Below are positions 57,052-64,000 of a stretch of DNA of 64,000 nucleotides, one piece after another; positions within the stretch are counted from its first letter, which is position 1, and each line of letters starts with the position of its first letter. The translations under genes and the position numbers were made by a program. The DNA comes from an uncultured Bacteroides sp. (GTDB lineage: Bacteria; Bacteroidota; Bacteroidia; Bacteroidales; Bacteroidaceae): assembly GCA_900755095.1 (NCBI GenBank), contig CAAEFE010000022.1, positions 1 through 64,000 of the forward strand, given 5' to 3'. The notes beneath the pieces were generated by a model, which was not told the origin of the DNA, did not search any database, and was given only the letters and a program-made list of their open reading frames with translations.

Positions 57052-57059
57052 TATCTTTG
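57052..57059 (+). promoter_or_regulatory. -7 box (TATCTTTG) for the radical SAM gene
   Basis: TATCTTTG begins 3 bp after the previous stop codon and 102 bp before the radical SAM ATG, giving a leader of roughly 95 nt. Confidence 0.5.
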
Positions 57060-57160
57060 CCTCTGGATATTATGAAATAGTAAATGATAAAATAATGTGA
57101 GTTTGATGTGATAAACGTTCGTATTGATATTGAACTCATATTAAAACAATTAATAAAAAG

Positions 57161-57934
57161 ATGACTATTATTTTTCCTTCACCCATCTTCGGCCCTGTTC
57201 ATTCCCGCCGCTTGGGTGTATCTTTGGGAATCAACTTATTGCCGGAAGACGGCAAAGTCTGCTCGTTCGACTGCATTTATTGTGAATGCGGCTTCAATGC
57301 CGACCATCGTCCGAAGAAGCATCTGCCCACTCGTGAAGAAGTGCGCATCGCCCTGAAAGAAAAGCTGAAAGATATGCAGAAGAACGGTCCCGCCCCTGAT
57401 GTACTCACATTTGCCGGAAACGGTGAACCGACTGCCCACCCTCATTTTCCGGAAATCATAGAAGATACACTGGCACTTCGTGACCACTATTTCCCGAATG
57501 CAAAAGTAAGTGTATTGAGCAATTCTACCTTCATTGACCGTCCTGCAGTATTCGATGCATTGAACAAGATAGATAATAATATCCTGAAGCTGGATACGGT
57601 GAACGAAGAATACATTCATCTCCTGGATCGTCCCAACGGGAAATATTCCGTAAGGAAGATCATCGAAAAGATGAAAGAATTCAAAGGAAATTGTATTATT
57701 CAGACTATGTTTCTGAAAGGTAGTTACCTTGGAAAAGATATGAATAATACATCCGATGAGTTTGTGCTCCCGTGGCTGGAAGCAGTCAAGGAGATCGCTC
57801 CCAGTCAAGTGATGATCTATACGATTGACAGGGAGACTCCCGACCATGACCTGCAGAAAGCCACTCATGAAGAACTGGACCGGATTGTAGAATTGATAAA
57901 GCGAACGGGAATTCCGGCAACAGCGTCCTATTGA
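57161..57934 (+). CDS. Radical SAM protein, function unknown
   Basis: This 257-residue enzyme has the [4Fe-4S]-binding CxxxCxxC motif CSFDCIYC (Cys34, Cys38, Cys41) and the downstream GNGEPT segment typical of the radical SAM TIM barrel, followed by VLSNSTF. The family start MTIIFPSPIFGPVHSRRLG is characteristic of a group widespread in Bacteroidetes and Firmicutes. No SPASM or other extra domain is present and no peptide substrate gene is near. The reaction cannot be assigned. It is a single gene. The 227-bp gap after it is featureless to me. Confidence 0.9.
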   Translation: MTIIFPSPIFGPVHSRRLGVSLGINLLPEDGKVCSFDCIYCECGFNADHRPKKHLPTREEVRIALKEKLKDMQKNGPAPDVLTFAGNGEPTAHPHFPEIIEDTLALRDHYFPNAKVSVLSNSTFIDRPAVFDALNKIDNNILKLDTVNEEYIHLLDRPNGKYSVRKIIEKMKEFKGNCIIQTMFLKGSYLGKDMNNTSDEFVLPWLEAVKEIAPSQVMIYTIDRETPDHDLQKATHEELDRIVELIKRTGIPATASY

Positions 57935-58161
57935 TGGATAAGTGAATTATGCTATTTGTTGTACAAGATATCGGATTAGATTTAAAAAATAAGGTGACAC
58001 GCTATTGACCTCCGCTTATCCCTATGGGATTTGTGAATAAATAATAATAAAACAGCTTCTGATTTAGGGTAACCCAAAGATGAAGTGTATTTATTACCAA
58101 ACGAGTAATTTTACAATCTGACATTAACAGTCTTAATTTCTAATACCAAATAAATAAAAAC

Positions 58162-61100
58162 ATGAAAAAAGAAACCCCCATCTCTTTACGACATCTCAGG
58201 CGTATTACCGCCATTTTATTCTTATGTCCGATTTCCCTTTCTTCCATACAGGCATCCGCAGCATCGGATCAGAGTGACGTTTCTTCGGCATCCGTCCATC
58301 AGGAACAGACTTTGGGAATCCTTCGTGCAGAAAAAATAAACCCGACGACGGTTGATGTACTGTTTGCGAACCAGCAACGGATGACTATCGACTTTTACGG
58401 AGAGAATATTTTCCGTGTCTTTCAGGACAATTCCGGAGGCATTATCCGTGACCCCGAAGCGAAACCTGAAGCACAGATACTTGTAGACCAGCCTCGACGC
58501 AAGGTTTCCGGACTGTCAGTGGACGAGAAAGAGGGTTATATAACCCTCACTACCGCCCAAGTACGGATTGAACTGAATAAGCAGACCGGACTGATGAAAG
58601 TCTTTAATCCATTGACCGGCAAATGTGTGATCGAAGAAGTCGCTCCGGTGGTATTCGGTCCTAAAGAAGTGACCGTAACCTTGAAGGAGAATCCCGAAGA
58701 ATACTTCTACGGAGGCGGTGTGCAAAACGGACGTTTTTCTCATAAAGGCAAAGTCATTGCCATCGAAAATCAGAATAGCTGGACGGATGGCGGAGTGGCC
58801 TCCCCTGCCCCTTTCTACTGGTCTACCAATGGTTACGGAATGATGTGGTACACTTTCCGGAAAGGTGAATACGACTTTGGAGCAACAGAGAAAAACACAG
58901 TGAAACTGTCTCACAATTCTTCTTACCTTGATATTTTCTATATGGTCAACGACGGAGCCGTTTCCCTGTTGAATGATTTCTATCAGTTGACGGGAAACCC
59001 CGTTTTGTTGCCCAAATTCGGTTTTTACGAAGGACATCTCAATGCCTACAACCGTGACTACTGGAAGGAAGACGAGAAAGGAATCCTCTTTGAAGACGGA
59101 AAGCGATATAAAGAAAGCCAGAAAGACAATGGCGGCATCAAGGAGTCTCTGAATGGCGAAAAGAACAATTATCAGTTCTCGGCACGTGCCGTTATCGACC
59201 GTTACAAGAATCATGATATGCCTCTCGGATGGTTACTGCCGAACGACGGTTACGGAGCCGGATACGGACAGACGGAAACGTTGGACGGCAACATCGCCAA
59301 TCTGAAAAGTCTGGGAGAATATGCCCGCAAGAACGGAGTGGAAATAGGACTCTGGACACAGTCGGACCTGCACCCGAAGGAAGGTGTAAGCGCCTTATTG
59401 CAACGTGACATCGTGAAAGAAGTCCGTGATGCCGGTGTGCGTGTACTCAAAACTGACGTGGCATGGGTAGGAGCCGGCTATTCCTTCGGATTGAACGGAG
59501 TGGCGGACGTAGGACATATTATGCCTTATTATGGCAATGATGCCCGTCCCTTTATCATTTCACTGGACGGCTGGGCAGGCACACAACGCTATGCCGGCAT
59601 CTGGTCGGGCGACCAGACCGGAGGCGAATGGGAATATATCCGTTTTCATATCCCTACTTATATAGGTTCCGGTCTGTCCGGCCAGCCGAATATCTGCTCG
59701 GATATGGACGGTATCTTCGGTGGAAAGAATGCGGCAGTCAATATACGTGATTTCCAATGGAAAACATTTACCCCCATGCAGTTGAATATGGATGGCTGGG
59801 GCGCCAACGAAAAGTACCCCCATGCTTTAGGCGAACCAGCTACATCCATTAACCGTATGTATCTCAAACTGAAATCGGAACTGATGCCTTACACGTATAG
59901 CTTTGCCCGTGAAGCGGTGGATGGTATGCCTCTCATCCGTGCCATGTTCCTCGACTATCCGAATGAATATACCTACGGAACGGCTACCCGCTACCAATAT
60001 ATGTATGGTACCGACTTTCTCGTAGCCCCTGTCTATCAGAATACGAAAGCTGATAAAGAAGGCAATGATATCCGCAATGGAATTTATCTGCCCGAAGGCA
60101 CTTGGATAGATTATTTCAGCGGAGAGAAATACGAAGGCAACCGTATTCTCAGCAACTTCGATACTCCGGTCTGGAAGTTACCCGTATTCGTAAAGAACGG
60201 CGCTATTATTCCGATGACACAACCTAACAATAATGTCAGCGAAATAGACCCCTCACTTCGCATCTATGAATTTTATCCGAACCGCCATACTGCAACCGTA
60301 GAATATGACGATGACGGTGTGACGGAAGCCTACCGTCAGGAGAAATCGGTATCTACCCTGATCGAATCGAACGTAGACGCAAAGAACCGTGTGACTATCA
60401 CCATTCATCCCACAGCCGGAAGTTTCGACGGTTTTGTAAAAGATAAAAAGACGGAACTGCGCATCAACGTCACGGAGAAACCGAAGAAACTGACTGCAAG
60501 AATCAACAACAAGAAAGTAAAACTGACGGAAGTAAGCACGGCAGCGGAACTTCTGAATGGAGAAAACGTATTCTGGTACGAAGAAACCCCCAATCTGAAT
60601 AAGTTTGCAACCAAAGGAAGTGAATTTGAGAAAGTGGTTATCACAAAGAATCCGCTGTTGCACATCAAACTGGGCAGCACCGACATCACCGCCAATCGTA
60701 TCGAGCTGGACGTGGAAGGTTTCCGCTTTGAGCCGGCCGACCGGAACTTGGTAAGCAACGGAACCCTGTCTGCACCGCAAAACGCTCAGGTAAGCGAGCA
60801 GAACAGAGAAGCATATACCCTGCAACCGACTTGGGACAAAGTACCCAATGCCGATTACTATGAGATTGAATTTGACGGAATGCTTTATACGACTATCCGG
60901 GATACTCACTTACTGTTTGAAGATCTGAAAGCGGATACTCCTTACGCATTCAAAGTGCGTGCTGTCAACAAAGACGGTGTGTCCGAATGGGCAGAGATTC
61001 AGGTGAAAACGAAGACTAATCCGCTGGAATTTGCTATTCGTGGCATTGAAGGCGAATCGACTGCCGCATCGCAGGGAGGATTCGGTGTAGACCGATTGTT

Positions 61101-62046
61101 CAACTTCTCCGAATCGGGAGATACATGGCACACGAAGTATAACGTTAACTCCATACCATTAGATTTGATTATCGACCTCAAAACAGTTAACCAACTGGAT
61201 AAGTTCCATTATCTACCCCGTGCGGATGCCGGCAACGGTACACTGCTGAAAGGAACAGTATCCTACAGTATGGACAAAGAAAACTGGACGGAAGCCGGAG
61301 CATTCGAATGGCAGCGGGACGGTGATGTAAAAGTATTCACTTTCACAGAGCGTCCAAATGCACGTTACATCAAACTGAACGTTACGGCAGGTGTAGGAAA
61401 CTATGGTTCAGGTCGTGAAATCTACGTATTCAAAGTACCGGGAACGGCAAGTTACCTGCAAGGCGACATCAACAATGATGGCAAGATCGACCGCAATGAC
61501 CTGACTTCTTATATGAACTATACCGGATTGCGTCGTGGTGATTCAGACTTTGAAGGTTATATCAGCAAAGGCGATATCAACATGAATGACTTGATAGATG
61601 CTTATGATATTTCTGTCGTAGCCACTCAGCTCGACGGCGGTGTCGACAGGAAAGCTACGGAGAAAGTATCCGGCTCTCTGTCTATCAGCACTCCGAAGAA
61701 GCAGTACCAGAAGGACGAAATCGTTGAAATCCGTGTGAAAGGTAATGATCTGCGTTCGGTTAATGCACTTAGCTTTGCTTTGCCTTATGATCAGAGCGAC
61801 TATGAATTTGTAGGTGTGGAACCGCTGAATATGAAAGCAATGGAAAATCTGACTTATGACCGCCTGCATACGAATGGTGTGAAATCTCTCTATCCTACTT
61901 TCGTCAATATGGGAAAACAGGAGGCTTTGGAAGGTTCGGAAGAACTCTTTATTCTGAAATTGAAAGCGAAACGTAAAGTGAAGTTTGATCTGAATCTGAA
62001 AGACGGAATATTGGTTGATAAGCAACTGAGGATGCATTCATTCTAA
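58162..62046 (+). CDS. GH31 glycosidase with dockerin- and cohesin-like domains
   Basis: This 1294-residue secreted protein (signal peptide to about residue 33) has several parts. An N-terminal beta domain precedes the GH31 TIM barrel, with candidate nucleophile VLKTDVAW (Asp about 432) and acid/base WSGDQTGG (Asp about 484). A DUF5110-type C-terminal beta region (IIPMTQPNNN) is next. A fibronectin III-like module (about 890-950) and a discoidin-type module (about 955-1090) follow. Then come a dockerin-like double Ca loop (about 1101-1160, DINNDGKIDRND and DINMNDLIDAYD) and a cohesin-like sandwich (about 1172-1294). GH31 members cleave alpha-glucose, alpha-xylose or alpha-galactose. The substrate is not clear. 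Confidence 0.9.
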   Translation: MKKETPISLRHLRRITAILFLCPISLSSIQASAASDQSDVSSASVHQEQTLGILRAEKINPTTVDVLFANQQRMTIDFYGENIFRVFQDNSGGIIRDPEAKPEAQILVDQPRRKVSGLSVDEKEGYITLTTAQVRIELNKQTGLMKVFNPLTGKCVIEEVAPVVFGPKEVTVTLKENPEEYFYGGGVQNGRFSHKGKVIAIENQNSWTDGGVASPAPFYWSTNGYGMMWYTFRKGEYDFGATEKNTVKLSHNSSYLDIFYMVNDGAVSLLNDFYQLTGNPVLLPKFGFYEGHLNAYNRDYWKEDEKGILFEDGKRYKESQKDNGGIKESLNGEKNNYQFSARAVIDRYKNHDMPLGWLLPNDGYGAGYGQTETLDGNIANLKSLGEYARKNGVEIGLWTQSDLHPKEGVSALLQRDIVKEVRDAGVRVLKTDVAWVGAGYSFGLNGVADVGHIMPYYGNDARPFIISLDGWAGTQRYAGIWSGDQTGGEWEYIRFHIPTYIGSGLSGQPNICSDMDGIFGGKNAAVNIRDFQWKTFTPMQLNMDGWGANEKYPHALGEPATSINRMYLKLKSELMPYTYSFAREAVDGMPLIRAMFLDYPNEYTYGTATRYQYMYGTDFLVAPVYQNTKADKEGNDIRNGIYLPEGTWIDYFSGEKYEGNRILSNFDTPVWKLPVFVKNGAIIPMTQPNNNVSEIDPSLRIYEFYPNRHTATVEYDDDGVTEAYRQEKSVSTLIESNVDAKNRVTITIHPTAGSFDGFVKDKKTELRINVTEKPKKLTARINNKKVKLTEVSTAAELLNGENVFWYEETPNLNKFATKGSEFEKVVITKNPLLHIKLGSTDITANRIELDVEGFRFEPADRNLVSNGTLSAPQNAQVSEQNREAYTLQPTWDKVPNADYYEIEFDGMLYTTIRDTHLLFEDLKADTPYAFKVRAVNKDGVSEWAEIQVKTKTNPLEFAIRGIEGESTAASQGGFGVDRLFNFSESGDTWHTKYNVNSIPLDLIIDLKTVNQLDKFHYLPRADAGNGTLLKGTVSYSMDKENWTEAGAFEWQRDGDVKVFTFTERPNARYIKLNVTAGVGNYGSGREIYVFKVPGTASYLQGDINNDGKIDRNDLTSYMNYTGLRRGDSDFEGYISKGDINMNDLIDAYDISVVATQLDGGVDRKATEKVSGSLSISTPKKQYQKDEIVEIRVKGNDLRSVNALSFALPYDQSDYEFVGVEPLNMKAMENLTYDRLHTNGVKSLYPTFVNMGKQEALEGSEELFILKLKAKRKVKFDLNLKDGILVDKQLRMHSF

Positions 62047-62078
62047 ATGTATTTCGTGTAAATCATTGATATATAACA

Positions 62079-62116
62079 AAAGAGGATGCCTGTGGGGAAC
62101 TATTGGCATCCTCTTT
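62079..62116 (+). terminator. Terminator after GH31
   Basis: AAAGAGGATGCC (62079-62090) and its exact complement (62105-62116) form a 12-bp stem whose descending arm ends in CTCTTT. Confidence 0.8.
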
Positions 62117-62256
62117 GCTTTAAGAGCTATTTTATTTGGACGTTATAAATATACGTATAATAGATAGACTTTCAGATTAATTTTATACATTTACCAATGT
62201 GTGCGAAGGAGTGAGCGTATAGGAGTTAAAGATAATCATCACAAACAAATAATAGA

Positions 62257-63018
62257 ATGAAAGCAAATTTATTATTACTCATACTTATAATCGGATTTAA
62301 TAGTAGCTTGGTAGCTCAAACTTCTCAAGTAATAACGGACTCTGTAACGATCAATGGGCGTGTGACCGATTATGATAATCATCCGCTGGACAATGTTTCC
62401 GTCAGTTGGGCACGTCCGGACTTCAGTGAGGTATCGGTAACGCTGACAGACAAAAATGGAAATTACAGCATACGCATCCCCAAGGGAAAATATCATTCGA
62501 TGGGTGCATTGAATATGGATGAATACATCATCGCCAATTCTACCCTACCGGAGAAGGATCAACGACTGGAATTTTGGGGATGGGATTTTATCGCCGATCG
62601 CGACACAACGCTCAACATACAATATCATCGTATGGAAGCCTATGGACTGCGTGCTTTCAGAATCCCGGGTGCAACACCTGCTTATCAGGTGTATGTCCGT
62701 CCTATGAGTCTGACACGTACGCAGGCATGGATGAAAGCCGGAAAGCCTAAAGAAGCAATTCTGGCCCCTGAGCCGGAACAGTTGAAAGCTGTTGTCTGGA
62801 TCAACGGTGAAAAAGTTCCTATACTCATGAAGCAAGAGATAAAAGAATATTTCGCTCCTGACGAGTGGGGAAATGCCTATCTGTTGACAGTCGATATGCC
62901 TAAAAACAGGAATAATACTTTGCCTTATTATGTGTTTAAGGTAGAACTGACAGATTTGGAGAACGGGGATAGAGGAGAAGCTATTTATTATATGGAAAAG
63001 GAGACTTACGTCAGATAG
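62257..63018 (+). CDS. Secreted carboxypeptidase-regulatory-like protein
   Basis: This 253-residue protein has a signal peptide (SLVA-Q) and one carboxypeptidase regulatory-like beta domain (about 30-120: TINGRVTDYDNHPLDNVSVSW and the usual DKNGNYSIRI turn). The C-terminal half (about 125-253) is beta-rich and unlike anything I recognise. There are no catalytic residues to point to. The first module is the same type as the N-terminus of SusC proteins but stands without a barrel. A role as a periplasmic or surface binding protein is possible. A 22-bp array fills the gap after it. Confidence 0.8.
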   Translation: MKANLLLLILIIGFNSSLVAQTSQVITDSVTINGRVTDYDNHPLDNVSVSWARPDFSEVSVTLTDKNGNYSIRIPKGKYHSMGALNMDEYIIANSTLPEKDQRLEFWGWDFIADRDTTLNIQYHRMEAYGLRAFRIPGATPAYQVYVRPMSLTRTQAWMKAGKPKEAILAPEPEQLKAVVWINGEKVPILMKQEIKEYFAPDEWGNAYLLTVDMPKNRNNTLPYYVFKVELTDLENGDRGEAIYYMEKETYVR

Positions 63019-63027
63019 AATTTATTA

Positions 63028-63127
63028 GTTACATACAGGAGCTATATGCCCAACATATTGGATATATAGCTCCTGCGCGTTGGATATATAGCTCCTGTAC
63101 GCAGGACATATATACCCTGCACACAGG
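63028..63127. repeat. 22-bp tandem array E (clearest copy)
   Basis: GGATATATAGCTCCTG occurs at 63060 and 63082, with the variants GGACATATATACCCTG at 63104 and GGAGCTATATGC at 63038, always 22 bp apart. The phased 12-bp cores are near-palindromes: GTTACATACAGG (63028), CCAACATATTGG (63050), CCTGCGCGTTGG (63072), CCTGTACGCAGG (63094) and CCTGCACACAGG (63116). The 10-bp linkers are AT-rich and nearly constant. The array fills almost all of the gap between two convergent genes. Confidence 0.92.
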
Positions 63128-63139
63128 CTAATCAGGCTC

Positions 63140-64000
63140 TTACTTTACATCATCCCATGTATCCGTCCGGAACGGGAAAGCAGCGATCCCCAATGTATTG
63201 CGTAAAGTGATGTTTCCTACATAATTACGGAAAGCATACCGTACGGCTACCGGTTGGGCGACCTGATCGCTCCATACTTCCACATTTCTTGTGCGACCTG
63301 CAATCCGTGCTTTTGCCGGATAGAACTTCTTGTCGGCTCCTGCTATTTCGAAACCTTCCAATTCACAGTTGCCCGGTGCCAGTCCGGAAGGGGCATTGTC
63401 GAGTGTGACGATCGCTTTGTTCTTTGAATATTCCACCTTTGTCATCATCGGTCCGGTAGATGGGAATTTATGGAGACCGTATGTTTTAGTCAGTGCGAGA
63501 TTGGCCAGCCGGAGTCCTACTACATTTTTCTGAGGGGGATGAATGCAGAACTCGTCGCCGACATCTATCGTAGGAATCATTCCGGAGTTGGGGATTGTCT
63601 GTAATGCTTTCATTTGTGCTTCCTGCAATAAGGCGGAATTTATATTCCGGCTGTTTCCGTATTTGTGCGGAGCAATCTGGACATAATAAAAAGGCATATC
63701 CGGTGTTTCCCATACATTTCTCCAGAGCTGCACCATCGCAGTCATCATCGGAGCATAGATCTGATAGTTGAATAGATTCGACTCTCCCTGATACCATAGA
63801 AATCCGCGTGCCGTATAGTTTTTCACAGGCAGTAACATGATATTATACAGACATTGCAGCCGGCTGTTCGTATCTAACTTTGGATTTTTGGCGGCTTCTA
63901 TATTTGCGCCTTTCACGGAGGCGAGCGTTTCTTCTGTCATCCATGCCTCGATTCGTGAACCTCCCCAACTGTTGATGACCAGTCCTACGGGGAGATGAAG
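63140..64000 (-). CDS. Sialate O-acetylesterase, partial (5' end outside the window)
   Basis: The coding frame runs on through 64000, so the gene continues to the right. The codons upstream of the ATG at 63940 read LPVGLVINSWGGSRIEAWM, which aligns with VPVGIVVSTWGGSKIEAWM in the homologue at 13654. The visible 287 residues contain LWYQGESN and the late DVGDEFCIHPPQK Asp/His segment, and the catalytic GQSN serine lies beyond the edge. The likely role is removal of acetyl groups from sialic acid or another glycan in the periplasm. It is the third enzyme of this type in the window. Confidence 0.9.
   Translation of the reverse strand, partial: LHLPVGLVINSWGGSRIEAWMTEETLASVKGANIEAAKNPKLDTNSRLQCLYNIMLLPVKNYTARGFLWYQGESNLFNYQIYAPMMTAMVQLWRNVWETPDMPFYYVQIAPHKYGNSRNINSALLQEAQMKALQTIPNSGMIPTIDVGDEFCIHPPQKNVVGLRLANLALTKTYGLHKFPSTGPMMTKVEYSKNKAIVTLDNAPSGLAPGNCELEGFEIAGADKKFYPAKARIAGRTRNVEVWSDQVAQPVAVRYAFRNYVGNITLRNTLGIAAFPFRTDTWDDVK

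Noticed and set aside
51829..63127. CRISPR array interpretation of the 22-bp arrays
   Set aside because: There are no constant repeats with unique spacers of 30 bp or more and no cas genes. Both core and linker are degenerate and the period is too short.

Overview
The window is a chromosomal piece of a gut Bacteroides (B. thetaiotaomicron/ovatus type). The evidence is moderate GC, Bacteroides-type -7 boxes (TAnnTTTG) ahead of many genes, a SusC/SusD pair, a 1347-residue hybrid two-component regulator, and many secreted glycosidases and sialate O-acetylesterases. No rRNA, tRNA, CRISPR array or complete insertion sequence was found. The left edge is the 3' end of a group II intron.

Layout. Positions 1-8.6 kb: intron tail, Fic protein, MFS transporter, ychF, panE-like reductase, lgt, a CAT-fold acetyltransferase and a MACPF-domain lipoprotein. 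8.7-15.3 kb, minus strand: mutS, a DMT exporter with an AraC regulator, a sialate O-acetylesterase and a broken secreted-protein remnant. 16.2-21.8 kb, plus strand: leuS, a YitT-type membrane protein, rdgB/HAM1 and an OmpA-like lipoprotein. 21.9-30.3 kb, minus strand: a four-enzyme operon (clan GH-D galactosidase-like, esterase, GH36, GH92). 30.5-51.8 kb: a polysaccharide utilization locus with a hybrid regulator, GH95, an orphan lipoprotein, SusC, SusD, two glycan-binding-type lipoproteins, GH110, an SGNH hydrolase, a secreted glycerophosphodiesterase and GH97. 51.9-64 kb: nadA, a SpoU methyltransferase, DUF4294, an HhH/outer-membrane-type protein, a radical SAM protein, GH31 with dockerin- and cohesin-like domains, a secreted carboxypeptidase-regulatory-like protein and a partial sialate O-acetylesterase.

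How the genes work together. The locus looks built for alpha-galactose- and alpha-fucose-capped glycans such as blood-group B or alpha-Gal mucin O-glycans. The regulator would sense an oligosaccharide in the periplasm and bind a direct repeat ahead of GH95. SusC/D and the lipoproteins would bind and import the glycan. GH110, GH97, GH36 and GH95 would remove alpha-Gal and fucose, and esterases would remove O-acetyl groups. The target is inferred.

Unusual content. At least four intergenic gaps (about 3.03-3.16, 51.83-51.94, 54.06-54.19 and 63.03-63.13 kb) hold degenerate tandem arrays with the same exact 22-bp period but a different consensus at each place. In three of them a 12-bp core tending to dyad symmetry alternates with a 10-bp linker. 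Three of the four separate convergent genes. There are also two promoter-terminator pairs without a gene (small RNA candidates), a large nested palindrome, sharp base-composition changes inside PUL genes, and a duplicated GH95 tail flanking an AT-rich orphan lipoprotein gene.
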